From Dipteris shenzhenensis (lineage: Eukaryota; Polypodiophyta; Polypodiopsida; Gleicheniales), in NCBI GenBank assembly GCA_047967505.1, contig CM106539.1: DNA of 64,000 nt, one strand, 5' to 3'. Below are positions 32,098-43,136 of this stretch, in pieces (the first letter of the stretch is position 1; each line of letters opens with the position of its first letter). Both the position numbers and the translations under genes were made by a program. The notes below the pieces were generated by a model that was given only the letters and a program-made list of their open reading frames with translations, ran no database searches and was not told where the DNA came from.

Positions 32098-32634
32098 GGC
32101 ATCAGCGTCCTCAATGATAAAGTCTCGGAACACTCTCCATAACTGGTATATGGATTCCCAGGTAGCTTCTGATAGAGGTAAACCACGCCATGCAACCAAC
32201 ACCGTGGGTATCTTCCGATTGCGTACTTGCATTGTTCCTCGGTTCAGGATTCTTGTTGGTTTGCGTCTTGCATTATCCTCTATCTCCTGAAACAAAACAA
32301 CACCCTCGATTAGTGAGTCACTTGTATGCAAAATTTTCTTTAAACGAGAAACATGAAACACTAGGTGCACCTTACAACCCTGTGGTAATTCTAATTTATA
32401 GGCCACCTTGCCTATTCTTTTTAGAATTAATCACGGCCCACAATATCGAGGTGAGAACTTAGCACACTCTCCTGCAGTCAAAGACTTGGAGTGCGAAGGA
32501 ACTTTGAGAAAAACTTTTCCTCCTTCCTTAAATTCTCTAACGGATCTGTTTTCACCCGCATACGCCTTAGCTCTCTCCATAGCTTGCCGGATGTTAGCTC
32601 TCGCAAGTGCTAGCATCTCCCACATCTGAACCAC
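32095..32634 (-). pseudogene. Gyp-1 integrase C-terminus and chromodomain
   Basis: The minus strand gives MWEMLALARANIRQAMERAK, FKEGGKVFLKVPSHSKSL and KFSPRYCGP, then a short break and AYKLELPQGCKVHLVFHVSR. The chromodomain-like end has VLVAWRGLPLSEATWESI and stops just before the PPT. A stop near 32407-32430 separates the two frames. Chromodomain presence marks a chromovirus. Confidence 0.82.
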
Positions 32635-32815
32635 AAGGGCACTTTCCGAGGTACTCCAACTGTAGTTGGATTCGCTGGTCTATAACCATAGTTCAACTCA
32701 AACGGACTGAACCCTGTAGAGGAATGTTTTCTATCATTGTAGGAAAATTCTAACAATGGCAACCACTTGTCTCACGTATGTTGCCTCAATGACACATATG
32801 CTCTAAGCATATCCT

Positions 32816-33343
32816 CTAAAATTTGGTTGATTCTTTCCGTCTGACCATCCGTTTTTGGATGATCCCACTACTCATTCCCAACTCAGTCCTTAGTGTCTCA
32901 AATACCGCAATCCAAAAATGACTGGTAAATTTAACATCCTTGTCTGACACTATGGACTTGGGTAATCCATGCAAACGAAATATATGTTTAATAAATAAAT
33001 CCGCCACTTGCGGGGCACTAACAGACTCTCTAGTTGAAATGAAGTGAGCCATCTTGGTAAGACGATCAACTATCACAAGGATAGAATCATATCCACCTTG
33101 TGTCGTAGGCAGACCTACAATAAAGTCCATGGAAATGCTTTCCCACCTACCTAGTGGTATTTCCAAAGGTTGTAAAAGTCCGGGTGGCTTCACCCGTTCT
33201 GCCTTACTTACCCGACACGAAAAACAACGTGTCACATATTCATGAATATGTTTCTTCATTTTCGGCCAAAAGAAATCTCGCTTCATGAGATCATACGTTT
33301 TCTCGACTCCTGGATGTCCCACACACGGGCTATCATGGCACAC
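32816..33343 (-). pseudogene. Gyp-1 integrase core
   Basis: Starts CHDSPCVGHPGVEKTYDLMK with the HHCC zinc-binding region (HEYVTRCFSCRVSKAE). The DDE core follows: SMDFIVGLPTTQGGYDSI with the first Asp and VSDKDVKFTSHFW with the second. The frame is lost after about 32900, before the catalytic Glu region is clear, and the stretch 32640-32815 holds only broken frames. A 17-bp tandem duplication (CACACGGGCTATCATGG, about 33322-33356) at its 5' edge breaks the join to the RNase H end. Confidence 0.85.
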
Positions 33344-33684
33344 GGGCTATCATGGCATTGTTGAATGACTCTCTGCTTGAGATCATTCTGATTAGGTACT
33401 ACTACCTTGCCATTTCTTTTCAGCATACCATCTCTTATGGTATATCTTGCATAAGTTTGGCCTTTTCTAGATGCCAGGTCATCCTTTTCCCCGAGTTTAA
33501 ATACGTGAGCCTTAGGCCAAAGGCTCTGGACAAACTCGTCCACCTTTTGAGTTTCTCTTATCTCAGTCATTAGAGCACTCTCTAATACCGTGAAACTCAT
33601 ATTATGCATAATGCGTGACAACGCATCATCAACTTTATTATCCTTCCCTCTTCGGTATCGAATCGTCAAGTTAGACTCCTGCAT
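33283..33684 (-). pseudogene. Gyp-1 RNase H end and linker to integrase
   Basis: It encodes NLTIRYRRGKDNKVDDALSR, the typical end of the RNase H domain, then the linker with YTIRDGMLKRNGKVVVPNQN leading to the integrase zinc region. The RNase H body between 33690 and 34100 is recognisable only in pieces. The stop near 33283 is a result of the short tandem duplication. Confidence 0.8.
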
Positions 33685-34104
33685 GAGTTCTACTCACCTA
33701 GCTTTTCGGCCTCTCAAGTCAGGTTGTTTACAAAAATGTTTTAGAGTAGCATGATCAACATCAACAATCAAAGGCTACTAGCCTTCCCTCTTGGAGGAGA
33801 ACTGCGCCTACCACAATGCCACTTGCATCGGTTTTAAGGAAAAACAGTTTCTGGGGATCAACTATTTTTAACACCAGTCCTGAGACCACAGCTTGTTTTA
33901 TGGTGTTAAAACTCTCTTGTTGATTCTATCCCCATATAAAAGGTACTTTATCTGAGGTCAGATTAGTCAATGGCGATACTATTTCGGAATATCCTTTGAT
34001 ATGCCTTCGATAAAATTGGACAAATCCCAAGAATGATCGCAAAGCGGTCAAACTCTGAGGGATTGGCCAAGTCAGTATCGCAGCCACTTTCTTTGGATCC
34101 ATTT

Positions 34105-34898
34105 CTACCTCCTCAGGAGTAATATAATGAATCCTAAATATTCAAGTTTTACCATACACAGTACAGTTTTCTTTTTATTTACATAAAGACTGGCTTTCCT
34201 CAAAGTATTGAACACTATTCTTAAGTGTTCGTAATGCTCAGCAATACTTTTGTTGAACACAAGAATATCGTCAATAAAATGTGCTACAAACTTTCCGATA
34301 TACGGACGTAATAAATCGTTCATAAGCATGACGAATGTAGCTGGAGCATTGGTAAGTCCAAATGGCATTATCAAAAACTCATAATGTCCAAACCTGTTTC
34401 TAAAAGCGGTTTTATGCACATCCTCGGCTCTAATACGGATCTGATGGTAGCCACATTTAAGATCTATTTTATTGAAAATTACTGCCCCATGTAACGCATC
34501 TAGCAAATCATCGATCCGAGCCATCGGATACCTGTGCTTAATAGTGATATTATTCAATGCTCTGTAATCTATATTATCACTGGCGAAGCAAAAGGTGAGA
34601 AACTGGGTTGAATCTGCCCCAACTTGAGGTATTTTTCCAGTTGTCTTCGTACCTCCGCTTCTTCGGTAAAACTTAATCTATAGGGAGGTCTATTTACAAG
34701 TTTTGCCCCTGGGATTAGTTCAATCTTATGCTGAACATTCCGCTCTGGAGGTAACCCATAAGGTAGCTCATCCCTAAAACAATCAGAGAACTCCGTTGCT
34801 ATTTGATCAGCCAGCTTGGCCATCTCTCCATTTTGGGCAACATCAGTGCTAGTCGAAGGACCATCAATTGGCTCTACCGATGCTGTACAAAGAAACAA
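34105..34898 (-). pseudogene. Gyp-1 reverse transcriptase
   Basis: Two minus-strand frames, 34898-34569 and 34557-34105, together cover the RT. Motifs: DELPYGLPPERNVQHKIELI, NRPPYRLSFTEEAEVRRQLE, FNKIDLKCGYHQIRI with the first catalytic Asp, FLIMPFGLTNAPATF, and FIDDILVF with the catalytic DD pair. LEYLGFII ends the block. A frameshift near 34560 is the main defect. Confidence 0.88.
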
Positions 34899-35017
34899 AA
34901 CTATTCTTGAGCTTTTTGAACTTCCATTACGAAAATCAACGGTCCTTGAGGTATATCTTTTTCACCTCGTAAGACATACAGCACATCATTCATCTTGAAT
35001 TAATAAATGTGCTTTTT

Positions 35018-35287
35018 CTAATCTATGGCTGGATTCTTCCTAGAATGCCAAGCCTTACCCAGGGCTATGTCTACATGAGCAAGCTTTGTCATTTCAAAAT
35101 CAAGTTTCTCAGCATAGTCATGAATTTGAAGCTCCAACTGGGTAACCCTTTGGGCCCATACTTCAATTGAACTTCCATCTTCCATTTTGATTGTATATGC
35201 ATAGTCAGATGGGCTAGTCTTTAATTTCAGTCTATTTACAAGTTTGGAGTTAATTACATTATGCGTTGACGCTGAGTCAAACAACAC
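35018..35287 (-). pseudogene. Gyp-1 aspartic protease
   Basis: MLFDSASTHNVINSKLVNRL gives the retropepsin active site as DSA rather than the usual DSG. Further protease-like sequence (MEDGSSIEVWAQ, LELQIHDYAEKLDFEM) follows. It is followed by a stop and then the RT frame. Confidence 0.75.
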
Positions 35288-35308
35288 AATGACATCATGA
35301 ATGGCTAC

Positions 35309-36621
35309 CTATCCTTTCATCTTAATTAACTCCGTATCATTAAAGGCTGTATACCCCGTTGCTACGGGTTTTGACAGGACGTTATCAGGTGCACTAGTTA
35401 CTAGCTTAGCAACAAACACACATAACAAAACAGGCACTGACCTTTGAGAAGATCCCGCTAGCTGAATCTGCATCTGTTTTGCTCTGGGACTTCCCTCCAA
35501 TTCCACGTCGCATTCTGAGATGACCATCTCAGCCATTCGACGATCCTTGTTTCGTGGACATTCTTTCCACTGATGAGGCTGAAGGCATCCAAAACACAAG
35601 CCTTCTCTCCTCGCTTTTTCTCTTTGCTCTAGGTTCAAAGAAGACTTAGACCAAGCCCGGGCTGCCATTGGTGTTACTTTTCTTTTCATTCCAATGGTGG
35701 TACTTGGTTTAGGAGTCTCAACTGGCTTTGCCTGCTTGGCTTGACCACTAGGTTGTGAGGCACTCCCTTTGCTAATCCACTTCTTCTTAAACCAGGTTTT
35801 CTTCGGGTACTCATATCGAGTCCCAACCTGCACAAGCCCACTTGGTGTGTTCCCTTTGGCATCTTCATAGTTCAGGGCTATGGCAATTGCTTCATCTAGC
35901 GTGTTCACATACTTAGCCCGAACTTCCATCTTGATCCGATCATTTAATCCAAAGATAAAATCTTTTCCTGGATTGACTGAGGTAGAGGTTCATAAACTTT
36001 CATTACACTTTCTCGAAACTTATCAATGTATTCCGCCACTGATAAATTTCTCTGACTTAGGTTTCGATACTGATTCCAAGCTCGGGATGCTTCGTCAGGA
36101 GGTAAGAAGTGTTTTCTAAATTCTTTTTTAAACCCCTCCCAAGTAGTGTATGCCACTCCATCTTTCTGCTGTTTTACCCACCACCTATACGCTGCCTCAT
36201 TAAACATATGGGTGGTCTCACGGATTTTCTTCATATCATTCCTGATTTCACAAATGGCGAAGGCTTCGTCCCATTTGTGTAACCATGTCTCTATGATATT
36301 GGAACTACGGTCAGACATGCGACCAAAATACTTCTCTGGCCTATAATTGGCAATATTAGGCACCTTAGCCCTCCTAGGCTCGACCGTATGAACACTGGAT
36401 TCAGGCTCCATTGGAGCTTTACCCTTCTCATCACGAGATGGTCTAGTAGACATACTATGAACCATTTTCTTGAGCTTGGATTGCCCTACATTTGCTTGTA
36501 ACTGTTGCGCTAAAATTTGTTGCAAGGCATTCTCCAATAATGCAATTCTGCCAGATAGTGTATGGCCTGCTGGGCGCGACACCTGCAGGGTCGGCCGGAC
36601 TCCCGACTCTACAGGATCCAC
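35309..36621 (-). pseudogene. Gyp-1 gag with zinc knuckle
   Basis: The minus strand from 36621 gives a basic N-terminal region, then capsid-like YRPEKYFGRMSDRSSNIIE, AAYRWWVKQQKDG and WNQYRNLSQRNLSVAEYIDK. A frameshift near 35940 leads to YVNTLDEAIAIALNYEDAKG, a Lys-rich linker, and the knuckle CFGCLQPHQWKEC with CX2CX3HX4C spacing. A stop before 35287 separates it from the protease. Confidence 0.85.
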
Positions 36622-37783
36622 CCTAGAAGCTTCTTCTTCTACTTTTATTTAGGCCGATGGGTGTTTTAAAAAAAATAAAAATAAAAAATCAATCAAACAC
36701 CGCCTAAAACTGTATTTACAGATTGCTTTCCAATCTCATAACCACAAAAGGTATCTAAACAGGCATAACCATCAACTGAAAATAACTAAGAACCAAACCG
36801 AATTTCTTTTCTCTATACTAGGGAAATATCTGCAATCAGAAATAACTCAAACACCGAGGCAAATTAATGAGCATATACTCCATCAAAACTTAGAAGGCAT
36901 AGAAAGCTCCCTAGTCATTCATGTAGCATGGAGAGATCAATTTGTCCCTGTTTAAGTTGTTCCAAGTATTTGAACCAGATGAATATTCCTGTTGTGGCTC
37001 AGCTACACCCTCGTTGGAGGCCCAAAACCCTCAGCTCTCACTGCTAATTTGCAACGTTGTGATTAATTGTATGCCACCATTCTGGAACGCTATAAAGCTT
37101 CCTGTAGACCTTAACAGTTATCGTCTGCTATCTGCATAGTTCTCACTTATAACCGAGATCTCCAAATAACAAAATATCACACGTAAAATATCACAAGAAA
37201 GTCCCGTGACAGCATAGTAGCTCTCTGCAGGTAGTCGTAACTCCAGCAACCTCGCCTGTGAAAAGAGTTACTAGAAAGTCTGAGTTGTTGCGAAAGTGGC
37301 TCTTGTCGTGCGCTGCTCGTCAACGCTTACTCAAACTGATGAACTACTCGATGGCCTGAACTAAACGACGCAAACGTTCTCAGCTTCACTATTTTCATCT
37401 GCTACATTGACATCCCATGAAACCAAGACAAGCCATCTACGCTCAGGTTGTCTCAACTCGACCGATCGCCACTTATCACCAAACTGCTATACGTAAACAC
37501 TAGCCCCGATTACCAACGGAATCATGATATGAATAAATATAAAACTAGCCCATGTTCATAGGCTCCTGTAATCCCGTCTTCCACACCTTCAAATCAATGA
37601 CGAAATATACGATACCACATTATTACAACAGCTAGTCCCTCCCCGCGATGCCAAGGAGTCCTAAAGGTAACCACCCGCAACCCTTTGACTAATAAACTGC
37701 CCTGCGGTGTACCGCATATTCTGGAATAACGTGGGCAACTAAGACATCGTCGTGATATCTGCTCCTCCTTTTCCAATCCTATA
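36622..37783 (-). other. Gyp-1 leader between PBS and gag
   Basis: About 1.16 kb of non-coding leader. No ORF is recognised. Confidence 0.6.
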
Positions 37784-37795
37784 GCTCTAATACCA
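37784..37795 (-). promoter_or_regulatory. Gyp-1 primer-binding site
   Basis: The minus strand reads TGGTATTAGAGC, one change from the initiator-Met tRNA complement TGGTATCAGAGC, just inside the 5' LTR. Confidence 0.82.
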
Positions 37796-37798
37796 AAT

Positions 37799-38244
37799 AT
37801 CACATATAAACATTCAAAGGCCTAATTTTCTTTTTTTTCACGAGCATAGGCACATATTTTTCCTCCCAGCCAACCTCAGCAAGCTCACACAATCTCATCT
37901 TACGTGAAAGCTCTTGCTTGCCAAATCCCAATGAGCCCCAATTCCCTAGATAGATCTAGTATGCCACATGCCTACATTTTAGGGTACCTCCTAAATGCAT
38001 CATTTACCCCTCTCTTGGGATATCATTGAAATCACTTGCCCCTTGGCACATTCAATGCATTTAGACTCCTTAGCCTTAGATCCACCTAGTCTAGTGCCAT
38101 ATCACCCTCACCAAGGACCTTGACCTTGATTCCTTTTTTATTATTTACGTGAAGCCCAAACAAATATAATGCCAACATTGATCCTTTAAAGGAAAAGGTC
38201 GATTGACTCTTCCAGGGTCATGTTACCTTGACTTGAGCATAACA
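37799..38244 (-). repeat. Gyp-1 5' LTR
   Basis: Direct copy of 31629-32082, ending (plus orientation) TAACA at 38240-38244. Confidence 0.9.
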
Positions 38245-38249
38245 ACAAA

Positions 38250-38830
38250 CTAATTAGGAAAAGTATTTAGCCATATTAGAATTTGCATACAATAGTACCA
38301 AACATTGTACGTATGTATTTCCACCTAGAGCCCTAGTTGTGGTGGGACTAGAAAAAGAGAAGATTCAAGCACCCAAAGACTTTCTTGAAGATATGAATCA
38401 AATGCTTGAGCTAGGTAAGGATGGCATTAGAAAGGATCAAGATAGAGAAAGAAGTTATGCAAACTGAAGTTGGAGTTTGAAGAAAAATAGAAAGTCTATC
38501 TTAGGGTGCTAGAATCTTTTGAGTACCTAAAGATGGTTAAATGTCTGATGTTATCCCCTAGGTATTGTGGACCATTCCTGATACTTAAGAGAATTGGAGA
38601 ACTTGCTTACAAATTTCCTTACCAGAAGGTAGAGTAAATCAGGTTTTTCATGGAAGTAGGCTTAAAATGAAACAAGAAGGAGATGATAATCTCATTGGAA
38701 TTGAAATCCTAGTTAAACTCATTGAACCTACATCTTTACCACATGAGCCAGGAAAAAACTTAGAGAGGTTAAGTGGAAGGATAGGCTTGAAGAGAGCTCA
38801 ACATGGGAAAGTGTAAGCAGTCTCTAGAGA
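38250..38830 (+). pseudogene. Gyp-X integrase, right part, and chromodomain-like end
   Basis: The + strand resumes the integrase interrupted at 27631: TN, a TAG where Trp is usual, then EKYLAILEFAYNSTKH. It continues with LGKDGIRKDQDRERS, the GPY/F motif (PRYCGPFLILKRIGELAY) and FHGSRLKMKQEGD. The chromodomain-like VKWKDRLEESSTWESVSSL ends near 38818. Both Gyp-2 and Gyp-1 lie between this and the left part. Many frameshifts are present. Confidence 0.78.
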
Positions 38831-39784
38831 AGGTTTCCCAATTTTGTTTCGAGGTTACTGCCCCTCGCTCTTGTAGACCTTCCCCATTAACTCCTCCATT
38901 TGTTTATTCTCCCTATCCCAGCTCCCAGTTTTTCTCATTTCTTTTCCTTGTTCCCCCTCCCCCTGTTCCCATTCTCTTCTTGTTTTAGAATTCGAGTTCT
39001 CTTTCCCCTGCTGTGTACAGGCATGGTCAGATATCCCAAAAGATCAAATTAAAAATTGTGGGCTACACCCTTGGATTCCCTTGAAGTTGTAATAGATTAT
39101 TGCTTTGCCTTCTGAGCCCATTTCTTTGTGCTTTATTGTGTTTTCTTCTTTTTCTTCCAAGGCAGTATGAAGGGAGCAGCTGTGGGGTGTGAATAGGGTA
39201 GCTTCACAGATTCCCAGGCAGCTTGGGATGCTAGGGGAGGACGGAGAGGATATGGTGGAGTATCAGCAACAAAGATAGAGCCCAACAGTGGGTGACTACA
39301 CTACACAAAGGGTGGACAGCAATAGGCAGTATATGCACACTAAGAAAGGGGTGCTATGACGATTGCAGAGAGTGGGTAAAGAGGAGTAGATGAACAGCAA
39401 TAGGCAGGGTATGCACACCAAGAAAGGGGTGCTATGACGTTGTAGAGAGCGGGCAACACAAGGAGGCAGTTTGCAGTCAGGGAGGGGGTGCAGCAGCTGA
39501 GCAACACCAGGGAGCTCTCCCCACAAGGAGAGGCAGTTAAGGCAGCCGCCCAAGTTCTTAGGCTTGATATAAGATTGGAACCTGAGCTAGGCACTATGAA
39601 GTGATAATATACAAAGACTCAACATAGAAAAAAACATTTTTTAATTTTAAAAGTGGTTTATCAAGCCCAAACAGGCAACCCAACAAACCCTTGATTTATG
39701 GCGTTTTGTATATATTTTGAAAGTAATTTTTCTTTTCAGCAGGTGTATCAATATCAGAAAGCTGATTGGCTATGTTGGATGCAG
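38831..39784 (+). other. Intron end before the activation-segment exon
   Basis: A pyrimidine-rich stretch (about 38870-39000), an AT-rich stretch, and a 78-bp tandem duplication at 39312-39470. No gene seen. Ends at the acceptor AG 39783-39784. Confidence 0.5.
39312..39470. repeat. 78-bp tandem duplication
   Basis: ACAGCAATAGGCAG at 39316 recurs at 39394, followed in both by TATGCACAC.AAGAAAGGGG and TGCTATGACG. Confidence 0.82.
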
Positions 39785-39909
39785 GAATGGGCCTCTCAAC
39801 ATTGTTCAGCTCCATACAGAGCTCCAGAACTATGGGATTGCCCAAGCCATTCTGATATTGATGAAAGAACGGACATTTGGTCTCTTGGATGTACTCTCTA
39901 TGCTATCAT
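39785..39909 (+). CDS. STK16-like: STK16-like kinase exon: activation segment and alphaF
   Basis: The exon follows acceptor GATGCAG and encodes EWASQHCSAPYRAPELWD, the activation segment with its APE motif, then DERTDIWSLGCTLYAIM of alphaF. It ends after AT of the Met codon. The donor AT|GTCAGA at 39910 is weaker than consensus but is the only one that restores the family sequence: the missing G comes from the next exon at 61545 (phase 2). Without splicing the frame runs on to a stop near 40159. The preceding intron holds the nested gypsy cluster. Confidence 0.9.
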
Positions 39910-40739
39910 GTCAGATTTTATTTTGCAACTCTCATCTTTCTTGGCAATACGTTGCTGTGCTTTGAGAGATGCTTTTATAGGCAACTTTTCCTTTAGCATT
40001 TTGGGCCCAGTTGTCTTGAATTTGGTGTTGCAAATGCTTTTTCAACTTTACTGCAAATCCTGTTTGAGTCTTTACTCTGGAAAAGACATAGTCTTTACCT
40101 TCCCTGCCTTCTCATTCTTCACGAGTCATCATTTTCCTAAAGGACTACTTGCTATTTAAAGGAGAAGTCTTCTAGGTCAAACAGATTTAAAATGCAGGAG
40201 CACACCAGTGGTAAATGGAAAAAGTGTCGAGTCTTAATGGCAAATGGTAGTGTTTTGGTGTTTGTCTCAGATGCAGAGTATATCATGGTATCCTTGAAAT
40301 TGGATGAGTCAGGTTTCCAAACCTTAGCAAGTGGGAAGCATGGGCACTCGCTAAAAGACATAAAGAATATTGCAGCCTTGCATGCCCATGCTCGCTTCTC
40401 CTGTCAGACCAGAAAATTTATAATAAAAGCTGCCAAAACTAGTTTAGACATCAAGAAGTTATTATGTACGCTGTTTATGTCCTAATTTTCAAATGTCGTA
40501 GCTGTCTTGTGAGTTAAATCAGGTGTAGCTTGAATGAATATCACTGACTGTATATAATTATGTATAATGTAGAGTACAAGATTGTATAATGAACAAATTC
40601 TTGTCTTCACTTTAACATCACATCTACACCATATCTAGCTGTAACAATGATAAGGAGTAATTTACATTCAGGCTACCTCTTCTTGCTTCTGGCCAGTTTC
40701 TCCAACTTTGGTTCGCCCTAACGAGAAAATTGCTGCTAG
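39910..40739 (+). other. Kinase intron start with an unassigned 97-codon frame
   Basis: 40192-40485 is open (MQEHTSGKWKKCRVLMANGS onward) but resembles no family I know and has no supporting signals. Otherwise AT-rich intron. Confidence 0.35.
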
Positions 40740-41100
40740 ACCCACATCAATCTCCTCATTAGCGGGAAACCCTTTCCAGTGAGGGGGGCCTCCGTGAAGA
40801 TCCATTTATGAGAAGGCTACCATTGTCCTCCCATCTTGGGGGTATTCTGGAGACAAATACAATGTACGAAGCCATGGCAAGCAAAAACTGGTTGACCACC
40901 AATGCTCTACCCACTACCTTCTCGTAGACTCTAGGAAGGCTTAAGGGTGGACTAGGCCTTCTTCGAAGCTAACATGTGGTAGCTGGGATTCGATGCAGGA
41001 AACTTCAATCAGCTTCTCATTGCGAGCCATGCAGGGGAGGATCTCTCTCCCACACTCAGGGCTTGCCCCTTTCTTATTCCCCTCCACTGCAAAGGCCTCG
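40740..41100 (-). pseudogene. L1-type RT thumb fragment
   Basis: The minus strand reads VVGRALVVNQFLLAMASYIV and FVSRIPPRWEDNGSL, which aligns with SRALVVNQVLLATAWYVASC of LINE-3 ORF2. Frames are broken on both sides. Orientation is opposite to the RT fragment at 41133. Confidence 0.65.
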
Positions 41101-41132
41101 GAAATTTTTCTCCACCTGCACACCTGGATAAG

Positions 41133-41450
41133 ATGCAATTTTCAATCCAACAAAAGAAGGAGCTTCTGGACCTGCAATGCATAGACAACATGGCCCTCTT
41201 TGTGGAGGCTTTGGCTGATCGCCTGAAGAAAGTGAGACTTTTGTTGGACGTTTACTACCTAGCTTATGGAGTTGGATCAACTGGAACAAGTGAGTTTGAT
41301 TTCTCACAAATACAAAAGGGCTGGGAAGAGACCTTTGGTTTCTACTTTATCTCTAGAGGTGAGTTGGAGGGTCTTCCCCAAAAGCTTCGTATTGCAAGGA
41401 GCAGCTAGTCCCTGGGGACCCAACCAGTGGCCTCCCAAAAAATAAAGATG
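41133..41450 (+). pseudogene. L1-type RT palm-end fragment
   Basis: The + strand reads CIDNMALFVEALADRLKKVR and LLLDVYYLAYGVG, the region of and after YADD in plant L1 elements. The catalytic motif has decayed to CIDN. RT sequence 5' of this is absent. Confidence 0.68.
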
Positions 41451-41727
41451 TTGTACAAGATGCTCCTCTTTTGAACTCTGTGTTGTAGATAATATCAGAC
41501 TCAAGAACTTGGCCAGGGTTTGGTAGGATGTGTCCAAGAGGTGATTGTTCTTCACTGATGAATGTCAACCATGGGGATCATCTCATCTATTGTAAAAGGG
41601 ACCTTCAACTGGCTCGTCTATCTATCTATCTATCTCTATGTGTGTGTGTGTTGTTTGGCAGGCTTTTCTGGTTGTTTGGTAGAGATATGCCCCCACGCCA
41701 GATTATGATCAGCTCTTTTGCTGGTGT

Positions 41728-41920
41728 CATTTTTGTGCTTTGAGGTCCTTATATCATGCCCGTAACATTCGGATGTACGGGCATTCTGCGATGGATGTTT
41801 ATGCTTTCTTTCATACCTCTTTACATCAGTCCCTCCAAGATGCCCACTTTCTTGAGACCTTCCCTTGGCCCAACTGGAAGTATTTCATCACTGCAACTAT
41901 GAATGTACAGTTACTTTAGC
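41728..41920 (+). pseudogene. L1-type ORF2 C-terminal fragment (tentative)
   Basis: The + strand frame FALRSLYHARNIRMYGHSAM and FLETFPWPNWKYFI lies 280 bp after the RT fragment in the same orientation and ends in TAG. It may be the region following the RT thumb. Low certainty. Confidence 0.4.
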
Positions 41921-42694
41921 AAATGAAATCGTTCTTTTCACACACACAAAATGTGTGTGTATATATATATATATATAAATGTAAAATAAACAAATGAAAA
42001 AATGAACTAATTTGAAAATAATAATGATAATTGTTTTCTTGTGGTTGTGTTGGTGTTTGTTTTGTTTTCTTATATGTACGTTGGTTTATCTTTGTTCCCT
42101 TATGTTTATCCCCCCGCCCCCCCCAGGTTGTGTTGTGGTAAAATTCAACCCTCTCTCTCTCTCCCTCTCTCTCTCTCTCACACACACACACACGCACACA
42201 CACACACATTTCTTATTCTTATTTCTGCTTTGTTTCTTTCTTTTGCTATCGAAGTTTTCGTTGTTTGCGTTAGGATTTCACTTTCAGTTTACCCAAGAGA
42301 TTTCGAAAATTTTCAAAACCCAGATGGCATCTTATGCTTGGGTACTGATGAGAACAGTAGCATACTTTGCTTATTAAGTTATTTTTATTTGTTATTTGTC
42401 TCATTTACTCATAAATTTGTCTAAATTCGCTTACAAAGTCCCTTATTTTCTGTTCTCTGTTCTATAAAAGATTTTAATTTCCACCACACGAGGAATGCTA
42501 TGAGTACTCGGCATGTTTAGGCTCCACAGCATGCAGTGGTGCACTATCAGCTATCCTTGGTGAATCATGCTGTTGCTCCTTGAGCCTCTTGATGGAGCCA
42601 AGCTTTATTAAGTCTGCACACAATGCTACTACATCACGACAACTTGGCCAAAAAAGGCATGCATGTTGAAAAGTAACGTGATTTCTACCTGAGA
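41921..42694 (+). other. Intron stretch with microsatellites
   Basis: Contains a TG/TA repeat (about 41940-41985), a C run (42112-42124), and a (CT)n(CA)n block at 42150-42208. No gene seen. Confidence 0.6.
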
Positions 42695-42707
42695 TTTTTG
42701 GCTTTTG
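42695..42707. repeat. LINE-2 target-site duplication, left
   Basis: TTTTTGGCTTTTG, repeated at 46086-46098. Confidence 0.65.
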
Positions 42708-42789
42708 CAAAAAGAGACTTCTATTAAGTATTAAAGAAAACCGTTAGAGCAAGCTCCATACGGGATACACCATGCAATGCATGAAAAGC

Positions 42790-43136
42790 TCAAGAGCCAA
42801 AAAGAAAGGATTGGGGCTGATAGTGCAAGTGCCTAAGAAGAAGGCTCACCCTCATAAAACACCTGGGGCCCAGTAAGGGATAACCATGCAATTGAGCTCC
42901 AAGCCATGAAGAAAGGGAAGTATGAAAAACTCTACTATGTCTGGGACCAAGTGTAGAGAAAAAGTGTTTATTGACTCTCCCTCCCATCTGTATCCAAAAG
43001 GACTCCCGTGCATGGAAGGCATACTCTGCTCTCTGATCAAACAATGTTTGCAAGTGAGCCCTTGCTTTGCAGCAAGGCGCTCCTGTTTCCAATCATGTGA
43101 TGGTTGTCTCTGCTCCTCCCTTTGCAAGGCTACCAA
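42790..43136 (-). pseudogene. LINE-2 ORF2 linker between endonuclease and RT
   Basis: Two overlapping frames read MVALQREEQRQPSHDWKQER, and YAFHARESFWIQMGGRVNKHF with STLGPRHSR. This resembles the linker just before RT in L1 elements (compare SYWARKGDRMSKEFFRTHGQ in LINE-3). It breaks off before RT. Confidence 0.65.

Larger units (their letters stand above)
31629..38244 (-). mobile_element. Gyp-1: structurally complete Ty3/gypsy chromovirus
   Basis: Direct LTRs at 31629-32082 and 37799-38244 differ by about 20 substitutions by eye plus small indels. They flank gag, protease, RT, RNase H, integrase and chromodomain in the standard order on the minus strand. The PBS and PPT are in place. Flanking GCAAA (31624-31628) and ACAAA (38245-38249) may be the target duplication with one change. 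Coding frames are broken in several places, so it is not active as read. Confidence 0.9.

Noticed and set aside
40192-40485. 97-codon frame as a possible extra gene or kinase exon
   Set aside because: No family resemblance, no splice sites giving a continuous kinase, and orthologous kinases need no insert here.
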